NCBI RefSeq assembly: GCF_036373705.1
Contig: NC_089852.1
Span: forward strand, 964,501-1,028,500
Source: Amia ocellicauda
Taxonomy: Eukaryota > Chordata > Actinopteri > Amiiformes > Amiidae
Direction: 5' to 3'
DNA length: 64,000 nt
In this document: piece by piece, positions 1-10,353 of the stretch
Layout: each line of letters opens with the position of its first letter
Position numbering within the stretch: position 1 is the first letter of the stretch
Translations under genes and position numbers: made by a program
The notes under the pieces: generated by a model
What the model saw: only the letters and a program-made list of their open reading frames with translations
Databases searched by the model: none
Told to the model about the DNA's origin: nothing

Positions 1-1347
1 TGAAGTAGACCAGGACGGGGTAGAAGGAGGAGTACAGCCCGAACACGGGGGGCACTGAGGCCAGCAGGGCATACGCCATGCCTGAGGAGGAAGCAGCAGC
101 TGGTCAGATCACAGACACCACAGACGCTGACACAGAGACACAGTCCATCCATACGGCCAGTCCGTATTCAGTCCATATAGGTGGTCCTTAAAACTATTCT
201 GTACAGTCAGTCTCTATACACAGTCCATCTAGTCAGTCAGTCTCTATACACAGTCCCTATAGTCATTCAGTCTCTATACACAGTGCCTATAGTCAGTCAG
301 TCTAGATGGTCCCCTGTGGATAGGCTGTCCAGTCACTCTCACCCTGTGGCAGGTGCATGATGCCCACGCTGACCCCAGAGACGAGGTCCCCCAGGGCGCT
401 GTCCCTGAAGGAGTATCGGGGCAGCCAGGAGAGGACAGGGACCCAGCGGAGCACACTGCGCCTCAGCCTGCGGCCAGAGCACCTGCAGGGGACAGAGAGA
501 GAGACAGAGACACACTGAGACTCTACAAAGTCGAGCCCCTGCAGGTGACAGACAACCATTCACAAACTGCCAACTGTACTCCACTCCACTGCACCAGGGT
601 GACACCCGGGTAACGACACCAGCTATCAAGCCATAAAGCTCTGGCACCGGCAGCTGCCAGGAGGGGGTTAACCCTCGGACAACGGCCTCCCACTGAAGTC
701 AGCGAAATCAGAGTGTCAGAGAGACAGCGTCAAGAGGCAGCGGCCGCATTGTGTAACACACTCACTGCTTAGCAAGAATAAAATATAATAAAAACAGTGA
801 AGTACAGCACTTTAATACAGAGGTGTGGACGGCCACCTTTGAAATCCGCACCAGCAGGTAAATATCCAGTGGGATGCCGTCTCTCTGGGCTGGCACTGAC
901 TGAACGCACCTCCACTGGCTCTGTCCTGCACCTGCAGTCTCCCAGTGTTGAAATACGAGGCATTGTTGCTGCGCTGGTCTGCTCTCAGGACCAGGAGTCA
1001 CTGAGCGTGGGAACGACACAGGGGGACAGGCTGTGCTGTGCGGAGCAATCCCACGGCCCTGGATGTACTTTCACACAAGGAGAGCTGCTTATTGAGGGCA
1101 CCTGACACGCGAGACACCTGCCTCCATCTCTCCCTACCTCCTCCATGAATGTTTCCTCCTTTCGGGGTGCAGACAGGATGTCTCTCCCTCTTTCTCTCTC
1201 TCCCTCTCACCTCAGCGAGTGTTTCAGCCTGTCTGCCAGAGGGGTGCGGGGGCTCTTCTCCCGGCGCTGTGCCACCTCCTCCAGGCTCTGCTCGTCCAGA
1301 ACCTCCCGCTCCACACTGTAGCCCGGGCTGCGCTGCACCGCTTCCAT
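1..1347 (-). CDS. slc26a6: SLC26A6-like anion exchanger, paralogue A (5' end only)
   Basis: Partial gene; its 3' part lies left of the window. Coding exons on the minus strand are 1211-1347 (ATG at 1345-1347), 343-482 and 81 down to the window edge, each bounded by GT/AG sites, with phases 2 and 1 that join in frame. The first exon encodes a charged, non-membrane N-terminus starting [20 protein letters not shown]. Exon 2 carries the family motif [17 protein letters not shown] and ends PQG; exon 3 gives [19 protein letters not shown], the start of the SLC26 transporter signature. By family knowledge the product would be a plasma-membrane Cl-/HCO3-/oxalate/sulfate exchanger with 14 membrane segments and a C-terminal STAS domain. 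It is almost identical to paralogue B. Assignment to SLC26A6 rather than another SLC26 rests on motif similarity read by eye. Whether the full gene is intact cannot be seen. Confidence 0.85.
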
Positions 1348-1861
1348 GGCTGTGATCTGTCTGTCCGTGCGCCCCTCAACAGGCCTGGGGACACCTGCTT
1401 CAGCACAGCTACCTAAAGCGGAGCTGAGATTTAAAAAACAGGAAAACTGCCCAGAAGTGACACAGGGAGCACAAATTTAAACACAAAAAAGCTAAAATAT
1501 GTACATTTCACAACCAGGCAAACAAAGGTGAATGCAGGTCATTGACACAGAGCAAAATAGGTGCGTTTTCACTGCCGTTTCTGATCCGGATCAGATGCAT
1601 CGGTAGCATTTGACCCTGGCAGTGTAAATGCTCGACTGACTTCAGTCCCAGCATGCACTGGGGCGTCGTTTGTTTTAAAGGCAGGCGGCAGACAAACACC
1701 CTTCACCCTTCATAAATACTGTTTAAATTAACACTTAATGACTTATTTTAATTTAGCAAAAAAATATATAATAATCTTGCAAAATATTGCGAAAAATCCC
1801 TCTCAATAAAACAATACTTCTTACCTTGCTTTGTAGATATCTGCACAGACAGTATGTTGGC

Positions 1862-2209
1862 TCCCAGGTTTCAGCACCAAATGATAAGGAGAAATTTACT
1901 CAGAACTCGATTTAATTTAAATAATACCAACATAGTTTATTCAGGTATAACGAAGCGCTCCGGAGACGGCCAGTCGGGAAGACACATCTAAAGTTTTTCT
2001 AAAGAACACGCTATCATATACAAGAGGACTCCCTTTGGTTGCCGGGTAACTACATGACGTCAGTGAGGTTCCCCAAACTTAATCTCACACGTCTCCTTTG
2101 TCTTCTGTTCTCTGTGGCCTTGGAAGAAAATGTTTTTCTTAAAATCAGCTACACAGAACTACCTCTCCGGAGTGATACATGAAGCTTAAATTCATACATG
2201 GGTTACACA
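1862..2209 (-). promoter_or_regulatory. Endogenous retroviral LTR plus primer binding site upstream of paralogue A
   Basis: On the minus strand a segment starting TGTGTAACCC (2209) and ending TTATCA (1882) has LTR form: a CRE palindrome TGACGTCA (2055-2062), a TATA-like TATATG near 2013-2020, and AATAAA (1936-1941) about 55 bases before the end. Directly after CA and two bases comes TGGTGCTGAAACCTGGGA (1879-1862), which differs at two positions from the tRNA-Phe primer binding site. A consensus splice donor AAG|GTAAGAAG follows at 1823-1825, pointing toward coding exon 1 of paralogue A about 480 bases on. LTR identity is well supported; promoter use is inference. No retroviral genes follow, so this is a remnant. 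Confidence 0.7.
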
Positions 2210-2213
2210 ATCT

Positions 2214-3267
2214 TAAGAATATAACAACATAAGAAAGTGTCCAGTCGAGAGGAGCCCATTCGCCCCATCGTGCTCGTCTGGTGTCCATTAATAACTAAGT
2301 GATCAAGGATCCTATCCAGTCTGTTTTTGAATGTTCCCAAATTGTCTCATCAGCCACATCGCTGGGGAGTTTGTTCAGATTGTGACGCCTCTCTGTGTGA
2401 AGAAGCGTCTCCTGTTTTCTGTCTCGAATGCCTTGAAGCCCAATTTCCATTTGTGTCCCGGGTGCGTGTGTCCCTGCTGATCTGGAAAAGCTCCTCTGGT
2501 TTGATGTGGTCGATGCCTTTCATGATTTTGAAGACTTGAATCAAGTCCCCACGTAGTCTCCTCTGTTCCAGGGTGAAAAGGTTCAGGTCCTCAGTCTCTC
2601 AGTAGGACTTTCCCTTCAGACCTGGAATAAGTCTGGTTGCTCTCCTCTGAACTGCCTCTAGAGCAGCGATATCTTTCTTGAAGTGTGGAGCCCAGAACTG
2701 TCCACAGTATCCAGATGAGCTCTAACTAGTGCATTGTACAGTCTGAACATCACTGCCCTTGTTCTCAATTCTGCACTTTTGACAATATATGCTAGCATTG
2801 TGTTTGCCTTTTTTATTGCTTCCCCACATTGCTTGGATGGAGAAAGTGAGGAGTCCACATAGACTCCTAGGTCTTTCTCATGCGTTACTTCATCTAGTTC
2901 TGTTCCTCCCATAGTGTAATTATAGTGGACATTTTTGTTACCTGCATGTATTACTTTGCACTTGTCCACATTGAATTTCATCTGCCAGGTGTCGGCCCAC
3001 AACTGAATATTATCTAAGTCCCTCTGAATAGCCTGTGCTGCCGAGATTGTATCTGCTGAGCCACCTATTTTAGTATCATCTGCAAATTTGACAAGTTTGC
3101 TAACTATCCCAGAGTCCAGATCATTAATATAGATTAGAAAAGGTACAGGCCCTAGTACTGATCCCTGTGGAACTCCACTAACAACCTCACTCCAGTTAGA
3201 AGCGACTCCTCTAATCAACACCCTCTGTTTCCTACACATCAACCAGTTCATAATCCATCTAATCTTG
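2214..3267 (-). mobile_element. CR1-clade LINE fragment (3' half of reverse transcriptase)
   Basis: The minus strand encodes a piece of a CR1-type reverse transcriptase: [10 protein letters not shown], the catalytic FADD in [13 protein letters not shown], then [20 protein letters not shown] and [20 protein letters not shown]. The continuous reading frame (2658-3302) ends early; the C-terminal part continues through stops down to the 3' end near 2214, where the TTCTTATGTT-type tail lies. The duplicated locus near 28757 lacks this insertion (ACACAATCTTA joins directly to CTGCAACAATGG), so it arrived after the duplication or in only one copy. 5' truncated and dead. Confidence 0.85.
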
Positions 3268-3299
3268 CTGCAACAATGGTGTGAATATAATATATTTGG

Positions 3300-3812
3300 C
3301 ATTTAGACAGGGCACTGTCCCGCATCACTTTATTTTTAAATATACCATAAAACCTCAGTTATTCCAAATAACTGCAAGAAACCCCAGCGTTAATTGGAGA
3401 CCGGCAATTGAAGGAGACCGGCATTTGTATTAAACGTTCATAAATAAAGACATTGTGAACTCATGCAGGGCAAGAAGAGCCTGGAAACATTGTTTCATTG
3501 TCAAAGTAGGCTAATAGGCCAGGCATTTATTTATTTATTATTGTAATTATTATTATTTTTTTAATAATTTGCTTTCCAAAGATGCAAACAAATCACATTC
3601 AATGTATGGTGAACTATACTCTGGATTGAAAACAAGATACCGGTAATTCTGTTAGCAGTATAAGATTCGATATACTGTGAACTCTCGTTAAACTGTGGAT
3701 ATACACTTTAAACCAAACCATCAACGTTATACTTCATTAGTGCATTGTTTATGTCGCAACTGACAGTTAGTTGAATCACTGCAATTAACAGCAATACAAA
3801 TATACAGCAATG

Positions 3813-3896
<84 letters not shown>
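3300..3896. repeat. AT-rich spacer ending in a (TA)n microsatellite
   Basis: No gene seen. Positions 3300-3345 resemble 30360-30395, so this belongs to the large duplication. From about 3810 to 3896 the sequence is an almost pure TA repeat that serves as target site for the adjacent Tc1/mariner element. Confidence 0.7.
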
Positions 3897-3899
<3 letters not shown>

Positions 3900-5114
3900 T
3901 CACCTAAAGGATTATTAGGAACACCTGTTCAATTTCTCATTAATGCAATTATCTAACCAACCAATCACATGGCAGTTGCTTCAATGCATTTAGGGGTGTG
4001 GTCCTGGTCAAGACAATCTCCTGAACTCCAAACTGAATGTCTGAATGGGAAAGAAAGGTGATTTAAGCAATTTTGAGCGTGGCATGGTTGTTGGTGCCAG
4101 ACGGGCCGGTCTGAGTATTTCACAATCTGCTCAGTTACTGGGATTTTCACGCACAACCATTTCTAGGGTTCTAGAATGGTGTGAAAAGGGAAAAACATCC
4201 AGTATGCGGCAGTCCTGTGGGCGAAAATGCCTTGTTGATGCTAGAGGTCAGAGGAGAATGGGCCGACTGATTCAAGCTGATAGAAGAGCAACTTTGACTG
4301 AAATAACCACTCGTTACAACCGAGGTATGCAGCAAAGCATTTGTGAAGCCACAACACGTACAACCTTGAGGCGGATGGGCTACAACAGCAGAAGACCCCA
4401 CCGGGTACCACTAATCTCCACTACAAATAGGAAAAAGAGGCTACAATTTGCACAAGCTCACCAAAATTGGACAGTTGAAGACTGGAAAAATGTTGCCTGG
4501 TCTGATGAGTCTCGATTTCTGTTGAGACATTCAGATGGTAGAGTCAGAATTTGGCGTAAACAGAATGAGAACATGGATCCATCATGCCTTGTTACCACTG
4601 TGCAGGCTGGTGGTGGTGGTGTAATGGTGTGGGGGATGTTTTCTTGGCACACTTTAGGCCCCTTCGTGCCAATTGGGCATCGTTTAAATGCCACGGCCTA
4701 CCTGAGCATTGTTTCTGACCATGTCCATCCCTTTATGACCACCATGTACCCATCCTCTGATGGCTACTTCCAGCAGGATAATGCACCATGTCACAAAGGT
4801 CGAATCATTTCAAATTGGTTTCTTGAACATGACAATGAGTTCACTGTACTAAACTGGCCCCCACAGTCACCAGATCTCAACCCAATAGAGCATCTTTGGG
4901 ATGTGGTGGAACGGGAGCTTCGTGCCCTGGATGTGCATCCCACAAATCTCCATCAACTGCAAGATGCTATCCTATCAATATGGGCCAACATTTCTAAAGA
5001 ATGCTTTCAGCACCTTGTTGAATCAATGCCACGTAGAATTAAGGCAGTTCTGAAGGCGAAAGGGGGTCAAACACAGTATTAGTATGGTGTTCCTAATAAT
5101 CCTTTAGGTGAGTG
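3897..5114 (+). mobile_element. DD36E Tc1/mariner transposon, copy 1
   Basis: A complete 1.22-kb element. Inverted terminal repeats of about 28 bases begin CACTCACCTAAAGGATTATT at the left and end in the reverse complement at 5114. Both ends abut a TA dinucleotide, the expected target duplication. It carries one intact transposase gene. Two further near-identical copies lie at 28794-30014 and 33391-34611. Confidence 0.92.
4045..5082 (+). CDS. Tc1/mariner transposase, DD36E type (copy 1)
   Basis: A 345-residue cut-and-paste transposase acting in the nucleus on the element's own terminal repeats. The N-terminus (about residues 1-110) holds paired helix-turn-helix DNA-binding regions, with the recognition-helix motif QSAQLLGFSRTTISRV. 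The catalytic domain shows the first Asp in WSDESRF, the second in FQQDNAPCH and the Glu in [11 protein letters not shown] count 36 residues between the second Asp and the Glu, versus 34 in classical Tc1. That spacing is known for the family described as Incomer. The frame is intact. Compared with the other two copies a small indel after ISRV replaces Tyr-Lys/Thr with Leu (one residue shorter). Probably a young insertion. Confidence 0.92.
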   Translation: MGKKGDLSNFERGMVVGARRAGLSISQSAQLLGFSRTTISRVLEWCEKGKTSSMRQSCGRKCLVDARGQRRMGRLIQADRRATLTEITTRYNRGMQQSICEATTRTTLRRMGYNSRRPHRVPLISTTNRKKRLQFAQAHQNWTVEDWKNVAWSDESRFLLRHSDGRVRIWRKQNENMDPSCLVTTVQAGGGGVMVWGMFSWHTLGPFVPIGHRLNATAYLSIVSDHVHPFMTTMYPSSDGYFQQDNAPCHKGRIISNWFLEHDNEFTVLNWPPQSPDLNPIEHLWDVVERELRALDVHPTNLHQLQDAILSIWANISKECFQHLVESMPRRIKAVLKAKGGQTQY

Positions 5115-5512
5115 TATATATTATATATATATATATATATAGTTAAAGTGAGAAATAAATAAATTATAACACAAGTGATGGTGTTTTTTTTTTATTAATA
5201 TACGGTATATATATTTACTAAAACAAGAAAGATGCATTGTTTACATGATTATGCAAATCAACCTGGCGACTATTGGAGACCAGCTGCTATTTGAGACACG
5301 GCAAGTATTGGAAGTTTTACGGTATGTATATGCATCTGACACTTGTTTCAAGTTAATACAAAAACATAATACACCACCCACACACATACACACACACTCA
5401 TGCACACACGCATGCACTAGGGATGTCACAATGTGAATTTTTGATGGTACGATTATTGTCTGATAAAAAATCACGATTTCACAATTTTTACGATTATCTG
5501 CAAATTTACCTA

Positions 5513-5787
5513 TTATTCTCCAGACTGGTTCTCAACACTGTGTACATCTTCAGAAATTCCTTTGTGGATAATAAATTTCTCCCTGGAACCTGGTACTGAG
5601 GCACAGCTGCCTTCATCAGGATTTTCTACTATGTGAAACGGCATCATGTCCTTGGACATGAAATAATCCACAGCATGGTTTAGGTTTTTCGCTTGCTTTG
5701 AACAGGGAGCATATTTAATAGCTTTAGCAAAGGAGTCCTCAACAGTAGGTTGTGATGTAACAGGAGACATAGATGTACTCTTGGGCT
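5513..5787 (-). pseudogene. ZBED1-like hAT transposase exon, remnant
   Basis: Minus-strand exon with a good 3' splice site just upstream (run of T then CAG ending at 5788). It encodes VEDSFAKAIKYAPCSKQAK and AVDYFMSKDMMPFHIVENP, resembling the part of ZBED1-type transposases where a stretch of AxxxFI-KDM-P-STVE is conserved. The frame stops 85 residues after its first Met, and the catalytic and dimerisation parts are missing. The flanking 5790-6485 is AT-rich and looks intronic. Confidence 0.6.
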
Positions 5788-6489
5788 GAAAAAAAAATTG
5801 GGATTATGTAAATGTATTTATTTTTGATCCAGCAACAAACTATATACACTCAAACACATTTTATTGCATATTTTAAAGATTTACATAGCAAATTCTATCA
5901 TATTTCTGTAATTTTAGCTAAATTAATAAAACTTACTATATTTTAGGTTTTAGTTAAAATTTACACAATTTAATCTGATTGAATTGTGTGATGAGATTGT
6001 GTAAATCTTAAAAATCGGCTTAAATATTTTAGTGTTCTATACATTTTTATTTTAGATATATGGTTTAAATGAGAAAATGTCAATAGTGTAATTAGCATGT
6101 TAATATGTATAATTTGGTATATTATTAGTGTTATACATTATTTTTAATTGCATTATTTCTATTCCACACTTAAAAATGAAATACTTAGCAGAACTAGGCC
6201 CTAGAAACATTTCAGAAATTAATATCTCGGTGTTTCAAAGTCAGTTTTGTTTTTGAGGTTTGAGCCATTAAGAAACACATGGTGCTTCTGCGCTGGTGAT
6301 GTTATCAATCTAACGATCAGCCGGATTATCACAGCACTTTTATGCTCACTGAAATCTTATTCAAGTAGGGAAAACTATTTGGAGGCATTGCATTCACAAT
6401 ATAAAGCTGAACCTCTTATAAACTTAAAATATACAACACTTTGGATTTACAGTTTCAATTCTGTGTTTGATTTTACCAAAAGGTAAGTA

Positions 6490-8007
6490 CAGTGAGAGAA
6501 AAAAGTATTTGAACCCCTGCTGATTTTGTACGTTTGCCCACTGACAAAGAAATGATCAGTCTATAATTTTAATGGTAGGTGTATTTTAACAGTGAGAGAC
6601 AGAATAACAGCAAAAAAATCCAGAAAAACGCATTTCAAAAAAGTTATAAATTGATTTGCATGTTAATGAGGGAAATAAGTATTTGATCCCCTATCAATCA
6701 GCAAGATTTCTGGCTCCCAGGTGTCTTTTATACAGGTAACGAGCTGAGATTAGGAGCACTCTCTTAAAGGGACTCTCCTAATCTCAGCTCGTTACCTGTA
6801 TAAAAGACACCTGTCCACAGAAGCAATCAATCAATCAGATTCCAAACTCTCCACCATGGCCAAGACCAAAGAGCTGTCCAAGGATGTCAGGGACAAGATT
6901 GTAGACCTACACAAGGCTGGAATGGGATACAAGACCATCGCCAAGCAGCTTGGTGAGAAGGTGACAACAGTTGGTGTGATTATTCGCAAACGGAAGAAAC
7001 ACAAAATAACTGTCAGTCTCCCTCGGTCTGGGGCTCCATGCAAGATCTCACCTCGTGGAGTTTCAATGATCATGAGAACGGTGAGGAATCAGCCCAGAAC
7101 TACACGGGAGGATCTTGTTAATGATCTCAAGGCAGCTGGGACCATAGTCACCAAGAAAACAATTGGTAACACACTACGCCGTGAAGGACTGAAATCCTGC
7201 AGCGCCCGCAAGGTCCCCCTGCTCAAGAAAGCACATGTACAGGCCCGTCTGAAGTTTGCCAATGAACATCTGAATGATTCAGAGGAGAACTGGGTGAAAG
7301 TGTTGTGGTCAGATGAGACCAAAATCGAGCTCTTTGGCATCAACTCAACTCGCCGTGTTTGGAGGAGGAGGAATGACCCCAAGAACACCATCCCCACCGT
7401 CAAACATGGAGGTGGAAACATTATGCTTTGGGGGTGTTTTTCTGCTAAGGGGACAGGACAGCTGCACCGCATCAAAGGGACGATGGACGGGGCCATGTAC
7501 CGTCAAATCTTGGGTGAGAACCTCCTTCCCTCAGCCAGGGCATTGAAAATGGGTCGTGGATGGGTATTCCAGCATGACAATGACCCAAAACACACAGCCA
7601 AGGCAACAAAGGAGTGGCTCAAGAAGAAGCACATTAAGGTCCTGGAGTGGCCTAGCCAGTCTCCAGACCTTAATCCCATAGAAAATCTGTGGAGGGAGCT
7701 GAAGGTTCGAGTTGCCAAACATCAGCCTTGAAACCTTAATGACTTGGAGAGGATCTGCAAAGAGGAGTGGGACAAAATCCCTCCTGAGATGTGTGCAAAC
7801 CTGGTGGCCAACTACAAGAAACGTCTGACCTCTGTGATCGCCAACAAGGGTTTTGCCACCAAGTACTAAGTCGAAGGGGTCAAATACTTATTTCCCTCAT
7901 TAACATGCAAATCAATGTATAACTTTTTTGAAATGCGTTTTTCTGGATTTTTTTGTTGTTATTCTGTCTCTCACTGTTAAAATACACCTACCTTTAAAAT
8001 TATAGAC
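6490..8007 (+). mobile_element. Tc1-like (DD34E) transposon, right end lost
   Basis: The left end CAGTGAGAGAAAAAAGTATT follows a TA. The right terminal repeat is cut at ATTATAGAC (8007), where a second hAT begins. A fragment of the same family at 36030-36346 keeps the missing right end, showing what was lost. The 5' UTR has a perfect 39-base inverted repeat (6718-6756 with 6775-6813, 18-base loop). Confidence 0.9.
6856..7869 (+). pseudogene. Tc1 transposase with one in-frame stop
   Basis: A 337-codon transposase frame starting [21 protein letters not shown]-terminal helix-turn-helix regions, then the DD34E triad: Asp in [10 protein letters not shown], Asp in FQHDNDPKH, Glu in [10 protein letters not shown] with 34 residues between the last two. 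Codon 292 (7729-7731) is TGA in CAGCCTTGAAAC, where the relatives would have CGA, a typical CpG decay. The frame continues past it to TAA at 7867-7869, with the usual GFATKY end. One nonsense mutation therefore separates it from an open gene. Confidence 0.9.
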
Positions 8008-10080
8008 CGGGGGTACTCAATAGGCGGATCGCGGTCCGGATCCGGACCCAGACGCAATACAATTTGGACCGAAGCCAAAATCAACATTATATAATTTAGT
8101 CATGATCCAAGCGAGTTTTCATTGGTGCATGATTTCACGCCTATATTGTTTTCCTACTAGATGTGGTTTATCTATCTTCTGTGTCTGTCCAATCCAAAGA
8201 ACCAATCAGGAGCTGTAATAACTGTAATCACCATGACAACTCACTCACTCGTTGGCCGCGCTGTGTGTGTGTGTGTGTGTCATTCGCAACGCAGGCGCTA
8301 ATCCATCTGCGGTACTTCCTTGCTAGCGAAAATCATTGTGTGCTCAAAACCTGACAAAAAGAGAAAAGTCGATTCTGAAAATCGTGAATTTAAGACAGAG
8401 TGGACTGACAGTTATGCATTTGTGCTGCCGGTGGGGAGCACAAAACCAATGTGTTTAATTTGCAACGAGACGGTTGCCATTGTCAAGAGTGGTAACGTGA
8501 AACGTCATTATGACTCTAAGCACGGACACTTTGACCACAATTACCCGCTTAAATCTGAGGTAAGAGCCAGAAAAATCAAACAACTGCAATCATCATACCA
8601 TGCAACATGCAGTGTAATAGTTAGATCAGCCACCCAACAAGAACGTGCAACTGAAGCTTCATTAAGAGTGGCATGAGTCTTAGGAAAGCACAAGAAACCA
8701 TTCTCTGACTCGGAGATTGTGAATGAATGCATGAAGGAAATAGCAAAAAACATCATACAAAAATAAACCAAATATCTTTGTCTGACTCCACTGCTGTAAA
8801 GCGAACTGAAGTCCTTGCTGAGGATTTGCTTGACCAAATGAAGTCTGCAATAAAAAAGGCTAAATGCATTTCATTGGCTTTGGATGAATCCACAGACAAC
8901 ACAGACAACGCACAACTTCTGGTGTTTGTCAGATTTTTTGATGAAGAGAAGGGAGAATTCTGTGAAGATGTGTTAGGCCTCACAGCCCTCCATGGACACA
9001 CAAGAGGGGATGATATTTATGAAGCACTGATACAGATGTTGAGAGACAGAGAGATAGACCTGAAGCATGTTATTTCCATTGCTACTGATGGAGCTCCATG
9101 TATGACTGGAAGAGAGAGGGGATTAGTGGCACGCTTGAGAGCTCATCACCCTGACCTAATAGCATATCATTGCATAATTCATCAGATGGTTTTGTGTGCC
9201 AGTCTTGAAGAAAAGTATGCAGAGGTCATGACAACAGTAATGAGACTTGTGAACTTTTTGAGGGCATCATCTGCTCTGCAGCATCGCTTGTTGCGCTCAT
9301 TCCTAACAGAGGTGAATGCAGAATTTGATGATTTGCTCCTTCACAACAATGTCCGGTGGCTTAGTAAAGGCAAGGTACTGGAGTGCTTTTGGACATTACG
9401 GAAAGAGTTGGAAACCTTTCTGTTGGATCAGAAGAGTGCAAAAGCAAAACAATTTGTGGAATTTATGCAGAATGAAGAAAAAATGGAAATTGTAGCATTT
9501 TTATCTGACATTACCTCCCATCTCAATGATCTGAACATGAAGCTCCAGGGCAAAAATAACACAGTGTGTAACCTCACATCAGCTGTCTGTGCCTTTCAGA
9601 AGAAACTGGAGCTGTTCAAGTGTGACTTACAGCAGGACCTGCTTCACTTCCCAAAGCTTTTAAATCAAACAGCAGGAACACATCATCATCACAATCATGC
9701 TGAATTCCTGGACAAGCTGATAAAAAATTTCCAAACTCGCTTTGGAGATTTCCCTCTGGGAAAACAAGTCTTACTATGCATGGAAAATCCATTCCTTGTC
9801 AAAAACATCGCAGAATTTTCAACTGAAGCCCTGAAAATCTGCCCATGGGCTAGTGCTGCTTCTCTTCAATCAGAGCTAATTGAGCTTCAGGAAAACCTTG
9901 CACTGCAGGAGTCTCTCTGTGACCCTACCACCTTCTGGACTAAGATGGTCCCTGCAGCAGGTGTCCCTTCCTTGCAGAAGGTGGCCCTTCAAATTCTCAC
10001 CATGTTTCCCTCAACATATTGTTTTGAGTCTGCCTTTTCAACCATGAATATGGTGAAAAACAAATACTGAAGTTCACACT
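8008..10080 (+). mobile_element. Second hAT (Charlie/GTF2IRD2-like) element, 3' truncated
   Basis: Begins CGGGGGTACTCAATAGGCGG, a hAT-Charlie-type terminus, inserted after TTATAGAC inside the Tc1 right end. The transposase is followed by unrelated sequence just after AAATACTGA, so the 3' end and its target duplication are missing. The insertion order is outer hAT, then Tc1, then this hAT. Confidence 0.7.
8320..10070 (+). pseudogene. hAT transposase (GTF2IRD2/ZBED family), broken
   Basis: Two frames make one old transposase. The first (8320-8676) has a zinc finger with CLICNE and KRHYDSKHGHF. After a TGA at 8674-8676 the same frame continues VLGKHKKPFSDSEIVNECMK; a frameshift near 8760 leads into the second (8727-10070, 447 residues). 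That holds the RNase H-like core with LALDESTDNTDNAQL, the motif ISIATDGAPCMTGRERG, CIIHQMVLCA and the C-terminal CFESAFSTMN. Fish proteins of this type are often labelled GTF2I-repeat protein 2-like because a related hAT was captured in mammals. One nonsense codon, one frameshift and a lost C-terminus make it inactive. Confidence 0.85.
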
Positions 10081-10353
10081 CTGCATGCGCGCGCCTCACC
10101 TAGAAGATCCCCTCGTGAACTCCATTACCATAGTCACAGCCTCACAGAGCAGCCAGGCAGAGGGCAGGGCGCACGCTCGGCTCAAGTAGTTAGACTCACA
10201 CTGAAAGACTAATTTTCAATACATTTTTTTTTAAATAGACAAAATGGTTGTTTTTTCCGGTTTTTAGCCGTAGCTTCCAAATTCGTACAGTTTAATAACC
10301 GTGACCATTTTAATGGCAGTTAATTGTGAAACCGGGTAATCGCGTCATCCCTA

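Larger units (their letters stand above)
5418..10353 (-). mobile_element. ZBED1-like hAT transposon carrying nested insertions
   Basis: The outer element begins TAGGGATG (5418) and ends CATCCCTA (10353), short inverted ends of hAT type, and is flanked by a perfect 8-base duplication GCATGCAC (5410-5417 and 10354-10361), the hAT signature length. Only one transposase exon remains on the minus strand near the left end. Inside lie a Tc1 element (6490-8007) and a second, unrelated hAT (8008 to about 10080). The related locus at about 30455-30490 has the same CA-rich site with nothing inserted. The flank is low-complexity CA, so the 8-base match is somewhat weaker evidence than in unique DNA. Confidence 0.72.

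Noticed and set aside
3708..3899. YIYIYI-rich frame
   Set aside because: Translation of the (TA)n microsatellite.
6247..6486. 79-codon plus-strand frame inside the outer hAT
   Set aside because: AT-rich, no recognisable domain, and in a region that looks like the hAT intron.
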